Assembly: GCA_033857955.1 (NCBI GenBank)
Contig: JAWVCW010000024.1
Coordinates: 1-64,000, forward strand
Direction: 5' to 3'
Origin: Gaiellasilicea sp033857955
GTDB taxonomy: Bacteria > Actinomycetota > Thermoleophilia > Gaiellales > Gaiellaceae
DNA length: 64,000 nucleotides
Shown here piece by piece: positions 36,466 through 45,016 of the stretch. The notes below the pieces were generated by a model. The model was given only the letters and a program-made list of their open reading frames with translations. It was not told where the DNA came from and searched no databases. The translations under genes and the position numbers were made by a program. The first letter of the stretch is position 1. The number at the start of each line of letters is the position of its first letter.

Positions 36466-37151
36466 CTCGAGGCGACGAACGTGCTGCGGCCGCCGACGAG
36501 GTGGTAGCCGGAGTCGAGGAAGGTATGCCCCCCGACGAATGAGCGCCAGGAGCCTCCGGTCGCCCCGGCGACGCCCACGCCTTCGAACCGGTAGTTGAAG
36601 GTGTTGCAGGCGTTGCCCGTGCCCGCCCACGACTCGGCGGTCGCCATCGGGCGCCAGCGGCCGCCCGAGCCGCGGAGCTCGACCGGCTCCGAGACCGGCT
36701 TGCCGTTCAACCAGACGCGCCAGTGGTCAGGGCGCTGCGACATCTCGAGCACGGCGACGCGAAAGCGCTCACCGGTTCCGGCCAGGGGCTCGAGCTCGAC
36801 GTAGGTCGGCGAGACGCCAGGCCGAGCGATCTCGTAGTAGAGCCGGCTGCCGGAACCCGGGAAGGCGCTGAGGCCGATCTGGATCCACGCGTCGGTGCCG
36901 TTTTGGCCCTGCCCTACGCCGCCGACGCCCACCCAGGCGGCGACGTGCCCGGCCGAGACCTCAGGCTTCGAGAGTGCCGTCAGCGTGGCGCGAACGCCGT
37001 GGGCGCGGGTGGCGCTCAGGCGTCCTGCGTACGTGTACCCGTCGGCGCACGCCCGGCTCTGCGCAGGCGCGGCCGGAGCGGACGACGAAGCCGCGAAGGC
37101 GGCGAGGACGAGCGGGAGCAGGAGACGGCGGGCGTGCTTGAGGGAGAACAT
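36462..37151 (-). CDS. Secreted beta-sandwich protein, possibly peptidase G1-like
   Basis: A 229-residue exported protein: signal peptide (RRLLLPLVLAAFAASSSAPAAPA), then a beta-rich domain with AWVGVGGVGQGQNGTDAWIQIGL, YYEIARPGV, WRVWLNGKPV and TAESWAGTG. The WVGVGG...W-Q-G...E pattern is reminiscent of the eqolisin (G1) / concanavalin-like fold, where Gln and Glu are catalytic, but the match is weak, so a lectin-like role is equally possible. The 3' end shares a CTAG stop tetranucleotide with the L,D-transpeptidase gene. Confidence 0.6.
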   Translation of the reverse strand: MFSLKHARRLLLPLVLAAFAASSSAPAAPAQSRACADGYTYAGRLSATRAHGVRATLTALSKPEVSAGHVAAWVGVGGVGQGQNGTDAWIQIGLSAFPGSGSRLYYEIARPGVSPTYVELEPLAGTGERFRVAVLEMSQRPDHWRVWLNGKPVSEPVELRGSGGRWRPMATAESWAGTGNACNTFNYRFEGVGVAGATGGSWRSFVGGHTFLDSGYHLVGGRSTFVASS

Positions 37152-37266
37152 GCCCTTGGTTCATCGTCGGGGCTTTCGGCGGCTCCGATCCCTCGATGCC
37201 GGTACCCCCATCGAGTGACGCCACCAGCCGAGGCAGCCGGCGGGGCTTGTGATACATAATCCGCCG

Positions 37267-37284
37267 CGCCGAGACACCTCGGCG
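37267..37284 (+). promoter_or_regulatory. Hairpin in the hppA leader
   Basis: CGCCGAG-ACAC-CTCGGCG forms a perfect 7-bp stem 33 bp before the hppA start. A CATAAT sequence at 37255-37260 upstream could be a -10 element, which would place the hairpin at the start of the transcript; no good -35 was found. Confidence 0.35.
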
Positions 37285-37317
37285 TTCGCTTTGTGACGGG
37301 TATCAAACGGAGGGTTG

Positions 37318-39354
37318 ATGGATTTTTTCAATGACCACGCGGTTGCCTTCGCGCTCATCTGCGCGGGCGTCGCCGTCGGGTTCGGGCTCTATTTCACCTG
37401 GTGGCTGCTCAAGCAGCCGGCCGGAAGCGAGCGGATGCAGGAGATCGCACGCGCGGTTCAGGAGGGCGCAGCCGCCTACCTGCGTCGCCAGTACATGACG
37501 ATCGCAGGAGTCGCTCTCGTTCCATTCTTCGCGATCGGGTTCTACCCGGACCTCGGCTGGGGAACGGCGATCGGCTTCGCGGTCGGGGCACTCCTCTCCG
37601 CCGCCGCCGGCTTCATCGGCATGAACGTCGCCGTGCGCTCGAACGTGCGGACTGCGGAGGCTGCAAAGCAGGGACTACGGCCGGCCTTCGCAGTCGCGTT
37701 CCGCGCAGGGTCCGTCGCCGGCCTCCTCGTCGTCGGCCTCGGGCTGCTCGGTGTCGCCGGCTACTACGGGATCCTCACCGGCATCCTCGACAACAGCCAG
37801 GAGTCGGCGATCGACGACCTGATCGGCCTCGCCTTCGGCGGCTCGCTGATCTCCGTCTTCGCCCGCCTCGGAGGCGGCATCTTCACGAAGGCCGCCGACG
37901 TCGGCGCCGACCTCGTCGGCAAGATCGAGGCCGGTATCCCCGAGGACGACCCGCGTAACCCGGCTGTGATCGCGGACAACGTCGGCGACAACGTCGGCGA
38001 CTGCGCCGGCATGGCTGCCGACCTGTTCGAGACGTACGCGGTGACCGCGGTCGCCGTGATGCTGCTCGGGACGGCGTTCCCGCTCGGCAACCTGCCCCTC
38101 TATCCGCTCGCGCTCGGCGGCATCTCGATTCTCGCGTCGGTGATCGGGATCTACTTCGCGCGGATCGGAAAGAGCGGCTCGATCATCAACGCGCTCTACA
38201 AGAGCGTGCTCGCCGCCACGGTGCTCTCGGCGATCGGCTTCATCCCCGTCACGATGGCGTTCGACGAGGGGCGCTTCAGCTTCGGCGAGCTGTACGGCTC
38301 GGCGCTCGTCGGGCTCGTGATTACCTTTCTGCTGGTCGCGATCACGGAGTTCTACACCGGCTCGCGCTGGAATCCGGTCAAGTCGATCTCCAAGGCCTCA
38401 CAGACCGGGCACGCCACGAACATCATCGAGGGGCTCGCCGTCGGCATGCGTGCGACCGCGGCCCCGGTGCTCGTGATCGCGGGCGGGATCATCGCCGCGT
38501 ACGAGATTGCCGGCCTGTACGGGATCGGTGTCGCCGTGATGGCGCAGCTCTCGATGTGCGGTCTCATCGTCGCGCTCGACGCATTCGGGCCGGTCACCGA
38601 CAACGCCGGCGGGATCGCCGAGATGGCGGGCCTGGACGAGTCCGTGCGTGCGATCACGGATCCGCTCGACGCCGTCGGAAACACCACCAAGGCGGTGACG
38701 AAGGGCTACGCGATCGGCTCTGCCGGTCTTGCTGCGCTCGTGCTCTTCGACGAGTACACGCGCGGCCTCGACGAAGCCGGATTGAACACGACGTTCGCCC
38801 TCGGCGACCCGTACGTGATTGCCGGGCTCTTCATCGGCGGGATGATGCCGTTCCTCTTCGCGGCCCTGGCGATGACGGCCGTCGGCCGCGTCGGTGGCGA
38901 GGTCGTCCTCGAGGTGCGGCGGCAGTTCAAGGAGATGCCCGGGATCATGGAGGGGACCCAGCGTCCCGACTACAGCCGGGCGGTCGACATCGTTGCCAAG
39001 TCGGCGATCAAGAAGATGATGCTGCCCGCGCTGATCCCGGTCGCGATCCCGATCATCGTCGGGATCATCAAGCCGGAGATGCTCGGCGGCCTCCTGATCG
39101 GCACGATCGTCACAGGCCTGTTCCTCGCGATCGCAATGACCTCGGGCGGTGGCGCCTGGGACAACGCGAAGAAGCTGATCGAGGACGGTGCGTACGGCGG
39201 CAAGGGCTCCGAGGCTCACGCGGCGTCGGTCACCGGCGACACGGTCGGTGACCCCTACAAGGACACCGCGGGCCCTGCGATCAACCCGATGATCAAGATC
39301 GCGAACATCGTGGCGATCCTGATCATCCCGCTGCTCGTCAGCATTCACGGCTAG
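37318..39354 (+). CDS. hppA: K+-independent proton-translocating pyrophosphatase
   Basis: A 678-residue membrane pump using pyrophosphate hydrolysis to export H+. About 15-16 hydrophobic segments surround the pyrophosphate-binding sequences DVGADLVGKIE, DNVGDNVGDCAGMAADL and the late DTVGDPYKDTAGPAINP. The residue that distinguishes subclasses is Lys458 in GNTTKAVTKG, characteristic of K+-independent enzymes (K+-dependent ones have Ala). ATG at 37318 is preferred over the adjacent TTG because of the GGAGGG site. Followed by a strong hairpin terminator. Confidence 0.97.
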   Translation: MDFFNDHAVAFALICAGVAVGFGLYFTWWLLKQPAGSERMQEIARAVQEGAAAYLRRQYMTIAGVALVPFFAIGFYPDLGWGTAIGFAVGALLSAAAGFIGMNVAVRSNVRTAEAAKQGLRPAFAVAFRAGSVAGLLVVGLGLLGVAGYYGILTGILDNSQESAIDDLIGLAFGGSLISVFARLGGGIFTKAADVGADLVGKIEAGIPEDDPRNPAVIADNVGDNVGDCAGMAADLFETYAVTAVAVMLLGTAFPLGNLPLYPLALGGISILASVIGIYFARIGKSGSIINALYKSVLAATVLSAIGFIPVTMAFDEGRFSFGELYGSALVGLVITFLLVAITEFYTGSRWNPVKSISKASQTGHATNIIEGLAVGMRATAAPVLVIAGGIIAAYEIAGLYGIGVAVMAQLSMCGLIVALDAFGPVTDNAGGIAEMAGLDESVRAITDPLDAVGNTTKAVTKGYAIGSAGLAALVLFDEYTRGLDEAGLNTTFALGDPYVIAGLFIGGMMPFLFAALAMTAVGRVGGEVVLEVRRQFKEMPGIMEGTQRPDYSRAVDIVAKSAIKKMMLPALIPVAIPIIVGIIKPEMLGGLLIGTIVTGLFLAIAMTSGGGAWDNAKKLIEDGAYGGKGSEAHAASVTGDTVGDPYKDTAGPAINPMIKIANIVAILIIPLLVSIHG

Positions 39355-39358
39355 AGCT

Positions 39359-39392
39359 GCTGCGAGGGGGAGCTATGGCTCCCCCTCGCAGC
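39359..39392 (+). terminator. Strong hairpin terminator after hppA
   Basis: A perfect 15-bp stem GCTGCGAGGGGGAGC / GCTCCCCCTCGCAGC closes a TATG loop, beginning 5 bp after the hppA stop. No T-run follows (atcccgaatgtcttt), as often in high-GC actinobacteria, but stem stability supports termination. Confidence 0.8.
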
Positions 39393-39508
39393 ATCCCGAA
39401 TGTCTTTGCGCCGCCCTTGTGGTTGGGTCGCGGAGCTACTACGATCCGTCAGCTTGGGCAGGGCCGTCCGGTCGGGCGGTCAGTAGAACCTCTAGGGGAG
39501 AGACACAT

Positions 39509-42500
39509 ATGCGAATTACCACGTGGGGCGCGCCTCGCGCTCTTGGCGCTTTGCTCGTCCTGTCGCTGCTCGCGTTGATGGTCGCGGCCGGAGGCTCGGC
39601 CGCCCGCGGGCCGCAGAAGGCGGAGACAGCAGGGCTAGTCGCGCCCGTATGGACACCACTGGGCCTGCGGAGCGACAGCACCACGATCATGGTTCAGGTT
39701 GCCGGCGAGCCGGTGGCTGCAGTTGAGGGCGACGCGAACCGCGAGCTCTCCGACGCAGAGAAGAACCAGATCGAATCGAATCTGAAGGCGACCCAGGCGG
39801 GCGTCCGCCAGGCTGTCGAGAAGCTCGGCGGCACGGTGGTCGCGGATTACCAGGCCGCCTACAACGGGCTCAAGGTCAAGATCAACCGCAAAAAGTCCGA
39901 CGACGTCGCGAACATCGCGAACGTCGTTGCTGTGCGGTCGCTTCAGTTGGTCAAGCCCGACAACGTGCGCGGCGTCCCCCTGATCGGCGCACCGGCCGTT
40001 TGGGCAGGCGCGCTCGGTATCCACGGCGAGCACATCAAGATCGCCGTGATCGACACCGGCATCGACTACACGCACGCGAACTTCGGCGGCCCGGGCACGA
40101 CGGCCGCCTACAACGCAGCCAACGCTGCGGACACTCTTCCGGCGAACGCATCGCTGTTCGGCCCGGCGGCACCGCGCGTCAAGGGCGGCATCGACCTGGT
40201 CGGCGACGACTACAACGCCGATCCGGACGACCCGGCCTACCAGCCGGTTCCGCACCCCGATCCGAACCCGCTCGACTGCAACGGACACGGCTCGCACGTT
40301 GCCGGCTCCGCTGCCGGTTCGGGCGTGCTCGCGAACGGCAACACCTACACGGGGACGTACGACGCGAACACGATCTCCAGCAACTCGTGGACGATCGGCC
40401 CGGGCGTTGCCCCGAAGGCCGACATCTACGGCGTCCGCGTCTTCGGCTGCGAGGGCTCGACCGACGTCACCGTTGACGCGATCGAGTGGGCCGTCGACAA
40501 CGACATGGACGTGATCAACATGTCTCTGGGCTCCTCGTTCGGCGGAGCCGACGACCCGTCGGCAGTCGCCTCGACGAACGCGGCCAAGGCCGGCGTCATC
40601 GTCGTCGCTTCCGCCGGCAACAGCGGCCCGAATCAGTACATCACGGGCTCGCCGGCCACGGCCGAGGGCGCTCTTTCGGTGGCTGCGAACGATCCGTCCG
40701 CGACGTTCCCGGGGGCGACGATCTCGCTCTCGAACGGCGTGACGATGACGGCCGTGAACGCGAACGAGTACAAGTTCACCGGCCCGGTCTCGTACACGGT
40801 CAAGGTCATCACCGACAACCCGGCCACGACGGTCGATCCTGACGGTGCGGGCACACGCTCGGCCGACGAATCTCTCGGTTGCGACGTCGGCTCGTTCGGC
40901 GGCCCGCTGCCGGCGAACACGATCGCGGTCGTCAACCGTGGTACCTGCGCCCGTGTGGCGAAGGCGATCTTCGGCCAGCAGGCCGGAGCCGCCGCTGTCG
41001 TGATGGTCAACAACGCGACGACGTTGCCGCCGGTCGAGGGTCCGATCACCTCGAACCCGGACGACGGCACGCCGTTCACGGTCACCATCCCGTTCCTCGG
41101 GGTCAAGGGCCTGCCCACGTCTGCGACGTCCGACGGTGGCAAGCTCCGTGCCGCCAACGGTCTGACCGCGAACGTCGCCCCGACGGACATCCCGAACGGG
41201 AACTTCAAGGGCTTCGCGGACTTCTCGTCCGGTGGCCCGCGGACCGGTGACAGCTTCCTGAAGCCGGATGTCACGGCCCCCGGAGTGAGCATCGTCTCGA
41301 CGGGTAACGGCACCGGAAACGGTGCGGCCACCATCTCGGGTACCTCGATGGCATCCCCGCACGCCGCCGGCGTCGCGGTGCTGACCAAGCAGGCCCACCC
41401 GCAGAGGCAGTGGAGAGTCCGTGAGCTGAAGGCCGCAATCATCAACACCGCGGATCCTGCCGGCGTGCTCGCCTACAAGACGAGCCGCGGTGGCTCCGGG
41501 CTGGTGCAGCCGGCGTTGTCCACCAAGACAGAGGTCGTTGCGTACTCTTCGCGCGGGCTCGGCGTCTCGCTGAACTACGGCTACAAGGAGCTCGACGAGG
41601 ACTACTCGGACACCCTCGTGTTGAGGATCCGGAACCTCTCGAGTCACGACGCGACGTTCAACGTCTCCTCGGCGCTGCCGAGTGGGTCTCCGCACACGGT
41701 CACCTTCGATGAGTCGTCGTTCGAAGTGGACGCGGGGAGAGAGCACCGGATCGACGTCACGCTGAGCGTTCCGGCAGCCACAGCGGGCTCGTCGGTCGGC
41801 TCTGGCCTCTCCTTCCAGGAGGTCGCCGGGCTGGTCGAGCTGACACCGCAGGGTTCGGACAACAACGGCGTCAAGCTGCGTGTTCCCTATTACTTCGTCC
41901 CGCGTGCCCTCTCGGACATCAGGACGAAGCTCGGGAGCAAGCTGAAGAAGTCGAACCCGATCACGACGGCGAACATCACCAACGAGGACGGCGTCATCGA
42001 CGGTGACGCGGACTTCTACGCGTGGGGTCTCTCGGACGGCAAGGACGCCGGCAAGGCGACCAACGACGTCCGGGCGGTCGGCGTGCAGTCCTTCGACGGT
42101 CGGCTCGTCGGCGGGCCGGCGGGGACACAGTTCATCGGCTTCTCGGTGAACACGTACAACCGCTGGTCGAGCCCCTCCACGAACGAGTTCGACATCAACG
42201 TTGACGTGGACAAGGACAACAAGGTCGACTACGTCGTGGTCGGCGTCGACCAGGGGGCGGTCCAGACCGGCTCGTTCAACGGCCGGATGGGCTCGTTCGT
42301 CTTCAGCACCCGCACCGGCGGCGCGAGCATCAACTTCTTCGCGCAGGCCCCGACGGACAGCTCAACGGCGAACATCTTCGTCCTCTCGTCGCAGCTCTGC
42401 CGGACGGGCGAGCCGTGTCTGAACGCGGCGAACCCGCGCTTCACGTACAGCGCAGCGTCGTTCGATCTGGTGAACGGCGGCGTCGACGAGGTCGGTGGGA

Positions 42501-42703
42501 CGGCCAAGTACAACGCCTGGTCGCCCGCGATCTCGACGGCCGGCTTCCAGACGGTCGCCCCGGGCGGTACCGCGTCCGAGACGATCTCGGTCAACGCGAC
42601 CGAGTGGGCGCTCACGCCCGCGCTCGGTCTGATGGTCGCGTCTCTCGATAACAGGAGCAAGAGTGGTGGAGAGGCGCAGCTGATCCCGGTCGACTTCAAG
42701 TAG
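39509..42703 (+). CDS. Secreted subtilisin-like protease (S8) with I9-like prodomain and PA insert
   Basis: A 1064-residue exported protease. The ATG at 39509, after AGGGGAG, begins a signal peptide (GALLVLSLLALMVAAGGSAA). A propeptide-inhibitor domain (about 50-155) is followed by the catalytic domain with Asp182 (IAVIDTGIDYTH), His260 (NGHGSHVAG) and Ser613 (ISGTSMASPHAAG); a PA domain (GSFGGPLPANTIAVVNRGTC) is inserted at about 400-540. C-terminal beta domains include VDKDNKVDYVVVG, a calcium-type loop. This is the canonical S8 counterpart of the divergent 853-residue protease 15 kb upstream. Hairpins flank the gene on both sides. Confidence 0.95.
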   Translation: MRITTWGAPRALGALLVLSLLALMVAAGGSAARGPQKAETAGLVAPVWTPLGLRSDSTTIMVQVAGEPVAAVEGDANRELSDAEKNQIESNLKATQAGVRQAVEKLGGTVVADYQAAYNGLKVKINRKKSDDVANIANVVAVRSLQLVKPDNVRGVPLIGAPAVWAGALGIHGEHIKIAVIDTGIDYTHANFGGPGTTAAYNAANAADTLPANASLFGPAAPRVKGGIDLVGDDYNADPDDPAYQPVPHPDPNPLDCNGHGSHVAGSAAGSGVLANGNTYTGTYDANTISSNSWTIGPGVAPKADIYGVRVFGCEGSTDVTVDAIEWAVDNDMDVINMSLGSSFGGADDPSAVASTNAAKAGVIVVASAGNSGPNQYITGSPATAEGALSVAANDPSATFPGATISLSNGVTMTAVNANEYKFTGPVSYTVKVITDNPATTVDPDGAGTRSADESLGCDVGSFGGPLPANTIAVVNRGTCARVAKAIFGQQAGAAAVVMVNNATTLPPVEGPITSNPDDGTPFTVTIPFLGVKGLPTSATSDGGKLRAANGLTANVAPTDIPNGNFKGFADFSSGGPRTGDSFLKPDVTAPGVSIVSTGNGTGNGAATISGTSMASPHAAGVAVLTKQAHPQRQWRVRELKAAIINTADPAGVLAYKTSRGGSGLVQPALSTKTEVVAYSSRGLGVSLNYGYKELDEDYSDTLVLRIRNLSSHDATFNVSSALPSGSPHTVTFDESSFEVDAGREHRIDVTLSVPAATAGSSVGSGLSFQEVAGLVELTPQGSDNNGVKLRVPYYFVPRALSDIRTKLGSKLKKSNPITTANITNEDGVIDGDADFYAWGLSDGKDAGKATNDVRAVGVQSFDGRLVGGPAGTQFIGFSVNTYNRWSSPSTNEFDINVDVDKDNKVDYVVVGVDQGAVQTGSFNGRMGSFVFSTRTGGASINFFAQAPTDSSTANIFVLSSQLCRTGEPCLNAANPRFTYSAASFDLVNGGVDEVGGTAKYNAWSPAISTAGFQTVAPGGTASETISVNATEWALTPALGLMVASLDNRSKSGGEAQLIPVDFK

Positions 42704-42725
42704 AAGCGCGACCGACGTATCGACG

Positions 42726-42753
42726 CGAGGGGCCGGCGATCGCCGGCCCCTCG
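42726..42753 (+). terminator. Palindromic hairpin terminator after the subtilisin gene
   Basis: CGAGGGGCCGGCGA / TCGCCGGCCCCTCG is a fully self-complementary 28-bp palindrome, 22 bp after the stop codon, followed by tcgttcc. It should form a very stable hairpin and separates the protease gene from the permease gene. Confidence 0.75.
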
Positions 42754-42783
42754 TCGTTCCGGGGCCACATCTAGACTCCGCCG

Positions 42784-44679
42784 GTGCCCAGCCGACGCAG
42801 ACGGCAGGTCGAGCTCGAGCGGGTTCTCGGCACGCCCGCGCTCTTCGCCACCGCGTACGGGAACGTGGGCTCCTCGATCTACTACGCGCTCGGCCTCACG
42901 GCCGTCTTCGCACTCGGCCTGACGCCGCTCGTCTTCGTGGTCGCGGGTGTGATCTTCGCCGCGACCGCGGCGACATACGCCGAAGGGACCGTCCGCTACC
43001 CGGAGGCCGGGGGCTCGTCGAGCTTCGCCCGTCACGCCTACAACGAGCTCGTCTCGTTCGGCGCCGCCTGGGCGCAGATGCTCGTCTACGTCGTCACGGT
43101 CGCGACCTCGGCGTTCTTCGTCCCGCATTACCTTTCGATCTTCTGGGACCCGCTGAGAACGAACCCGTGGGACATCGTCGGCGGTGCGGTCGTCATCGTC
43201 GCGCTCGTCGTCCTGAACATCGTCGGCGTCCAGGAGGCTGCGCGTCTCTCGATCACGCTTGCAGTGGTCGACTTCGCCACCCAGGTCCTGCTGGTCGTGC
43301 TCGGCTTCGTGCTCGTCTTCAACCCGCAGATCCTGACCGGCAACATCCACTGGGGCGTGGCGCCCACGTGGTCGAACCTCGCGATTGCGGTGCCGGTGGC
43401 GATGCTCGCCTACACGGGTGTGGAGACCGTCTCGAACCTCGCCGAGGAGGTCCGCGACCCGGTCCGGAACGTGCCCAGCGCATACCGGCTCGTGGCGTAT
43501 GCGGTGTTCGCGATCTACTTCACGCTGCCGCTGATCGCGCTCTCCGCGTTGCCGGTGCACCTGATCGACGGCCATCTGACGACGCTGCTCGCGCTGCCGC
43601 CCGAGCAGGGCGGCTATGCGAACGACCCGATCCTGGGGGTGGTCCAGAACCTGGGCGTCGAGGGCGGCGTGCTGGACGCGCTCAAGATCTATGTGGGCGT
43701 GCTCGCAGCAACGATCCTGTTCATCGCGACGAACGCCGGCGTGATCGGCGCTTCCCGGATCACCTATTCGATGGCGACCTATCGCCAGATCCCGGAGATC
43801 TTTCGGCGCCTGCACCCGCGTTTCAAGACGCCCTGGCTCTCGATCCTCCTCTTCGCCGGGATCCTGCCGATTGCGGTGATCCTGCCGGGCGACGTCAAGT
43901 TCGTCGGCACCCTCTACTCGCTCGGCGCGACGCTCTCGTTCACCGTCGCGCACGCGTCGATCATCCGGATGCGGATGCGTCCGGGCGCGGAGGAGCTGCT
44001 CTATCGGGCGAAGCCCAACCTGCGAATCGGCGCGACTGACTGGCCGCTGTTCGCGATCTTCGGCGGGCTCGCGACCGGGGCCTCGTTCGTCGTCATCCTC
44101 GTCCAGAACGCAACCACGCGCTGGGTCGGCCTCGGCTGGATCGTGTTCGGCCTGCTCGTCTATGCGGTGTACCGGCGACGCGTCGTGGGGGTCCCCTTAC
44201 TCGAGACGGTCAAGGCGCCGCCGGCGTACGGCCCGGCGCTGGCGCTCGAGTACAGGCGCTTGCTCGTGCCCGTGGTGCCTGGTCGTGCCTCGGATGACGC
44301 ACTCGACGTGGCCGCGAGCCTGGCGGCCGAGCGCGGCGCGCTGATCGCGGCCGTGACGGTGCTCGAGATCCCGCTCGACCTGCCGCTCAGCGCGGAGCTG
44401 CCCGAGGAGGAGAAGCGCGCGAACCGCGAGCTCGACGAGGCCCGGGCAATCGGCGACTCGTACGGAGTCTCGGTGATCCCCCGTCTCGTGCGCGGCCGGA
44501 ACGCGGGCGCCGAGATCGTCCTCGAGGCCGAGCGCCGAGGAACGGAGATCATCGTCATCGGCGCGCCGAGGAAGCTCGTCGGCCGCCGCAAGCGGGCGGT
44601 CTTCGGGCACACCGTCGACTACGTGCTCAAGAACGCACCCTGCCGGGTGATGGTGGCGGCGATCGACGAGGTAGCGTGA
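42784..44679 (+). CDS. APC-superfamily permease with C-terminal universal stress protein domain
   Basis: A 631-residue fusion. Residues 1-460 hold 12 hydrophobic segments of an amino acid/polyamine/organocation permease, with GNVGSSIYYALGL in helix 1. From about 485 a UspA domain begins (YRRLLVPVVPGRASDDALDVA), ending with GAPRKLVGRRKRAVFGHTVDYV, the G-x2-G-x9-G(H/S)T loop that binds ATP in some Usp proteins. Substrate unknown. GTG start; stop overlaps the next small gene (GTGA). A paralogue of identical architecture follows at 45017. Confidence 0.92.
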   Translation: MPSRRRRQVELERVLGTPALFATAYGNVGSSIYYALGLTAVFALGLTPLVFVVAGVIFAATAATYAEGTVRYPEAGGSSSFARHAYNELVSFGAAWAQMLVYVVTVATSAFFVPHYLSIFWDPLRTNPWDIVGGAVVIVALVVLNIVGVQEAARLSITLAVVDFATQVLLVVLGFVLVFNPQILTGNIHWGVAPTWSNLAIAVPVAMLAYTGVETVSNLAEEVRDPVRNVPSAYRLVAYAVFAIYFTLPLIALSALPVHLIDGHLTTLLALPPEQGGYANDPILGVVQNLGVEGGVLDALKIYVGVLAATILFIATNAGVIGASRITYSMATYRQIPEIFRRLHPRFKTPWLSILLFAGILPIAVILPGDVKFVGTLYSLGATLSFTVAHASIIRMRMRPGAEELLYRAKPNLRIGATDWPLFAIFGGLATGASFVVILVQNATTRWVGLGWIVFGLLVYAVYRRRVVGVPLLETVKAPPAYGPALALEYRRLLVPVVPGRASDDALDVAASLAAERGALIAAVTVLEIPLDLPLSAELPEEEKRANRELDEARAIGDSYGVSVIPRLVRGRNAGAEIVLEAERRGTEIIVIGAPRKLVGRRKRAVFGHTVDYVLKNAPCRVMVAAIDEVA

Positions 44680-44849
44680 CTCTGTACAGGGGCGTCGTGG
44701 CAGTGCTCGCGCTGCTCTTCGTCGGCATCGGGATCGCGCTCCTCGCGGTCACGGCCGCTCATGGCGGTGGCGTCCTCGGCTTTCTGCTCGGCGCGCTCTT
44801 CATCGCCCTCGGCGTCGGGCGGTTGACACTCCTGCGGAGAGGTGACTAG
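44676..44849 (+). CDS. Small two-helix membrane protein between paralogous permeases
   Basis: A 57-residue ORF too small for most gene finders. It starts with GTG inside the stop of the preceding gene (GTGA) and encodes two hydrophobic helices (VVAVLALLFVGIGIALLAVTAAHG and a glycine-rich GVLGFLLGALFIALGVGRL) ending LLRRGD. Codon use is strongly GC3 like its neighbours, and the exact translational coupling argues for a real gene. It may be a small subunit or modulator of the permease; that is inference. Confidence 0.7.
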   Translation: MTLYRGVVAVLALLFVGIGIALLAVTAAHGGGVLGFLLGALFIALGVGRLTLLRRGD

Positions 44850-44926
44850 TTCGTGTCCCACCCGGCAACAACTAGGGCTCCTCTGGCACGCGATCTGCGT
44901 CGCGATGCGGCGTCCTCAGTCGCGTC

Positions 44927-44942
44927 CATACCAAAAGGTATG
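44927..44942. promoter_or_regulatory. Inverted repeat CATACC-AAAA-GGTATG upstream of the second permease gene
   Basis: Perfect 6-bp arms around an AAAA loop, unusually AT-rich for this genome, in the 167-bp gap before the second permease gene. It could be an operator. A further GC hairpin CGCGCC-AGA-GGCGCG lies at 44978-44992. No recognised regulator motif. Confidence 0.45.
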
Positions 44943-45016
44943 AACGCTCCCTGCGTCCTTGCCCCGCTTGCAGCTCACGCGCCAGAGGCGCGAAGTCGTC
45001 ACCGGGCGGGTCACTA

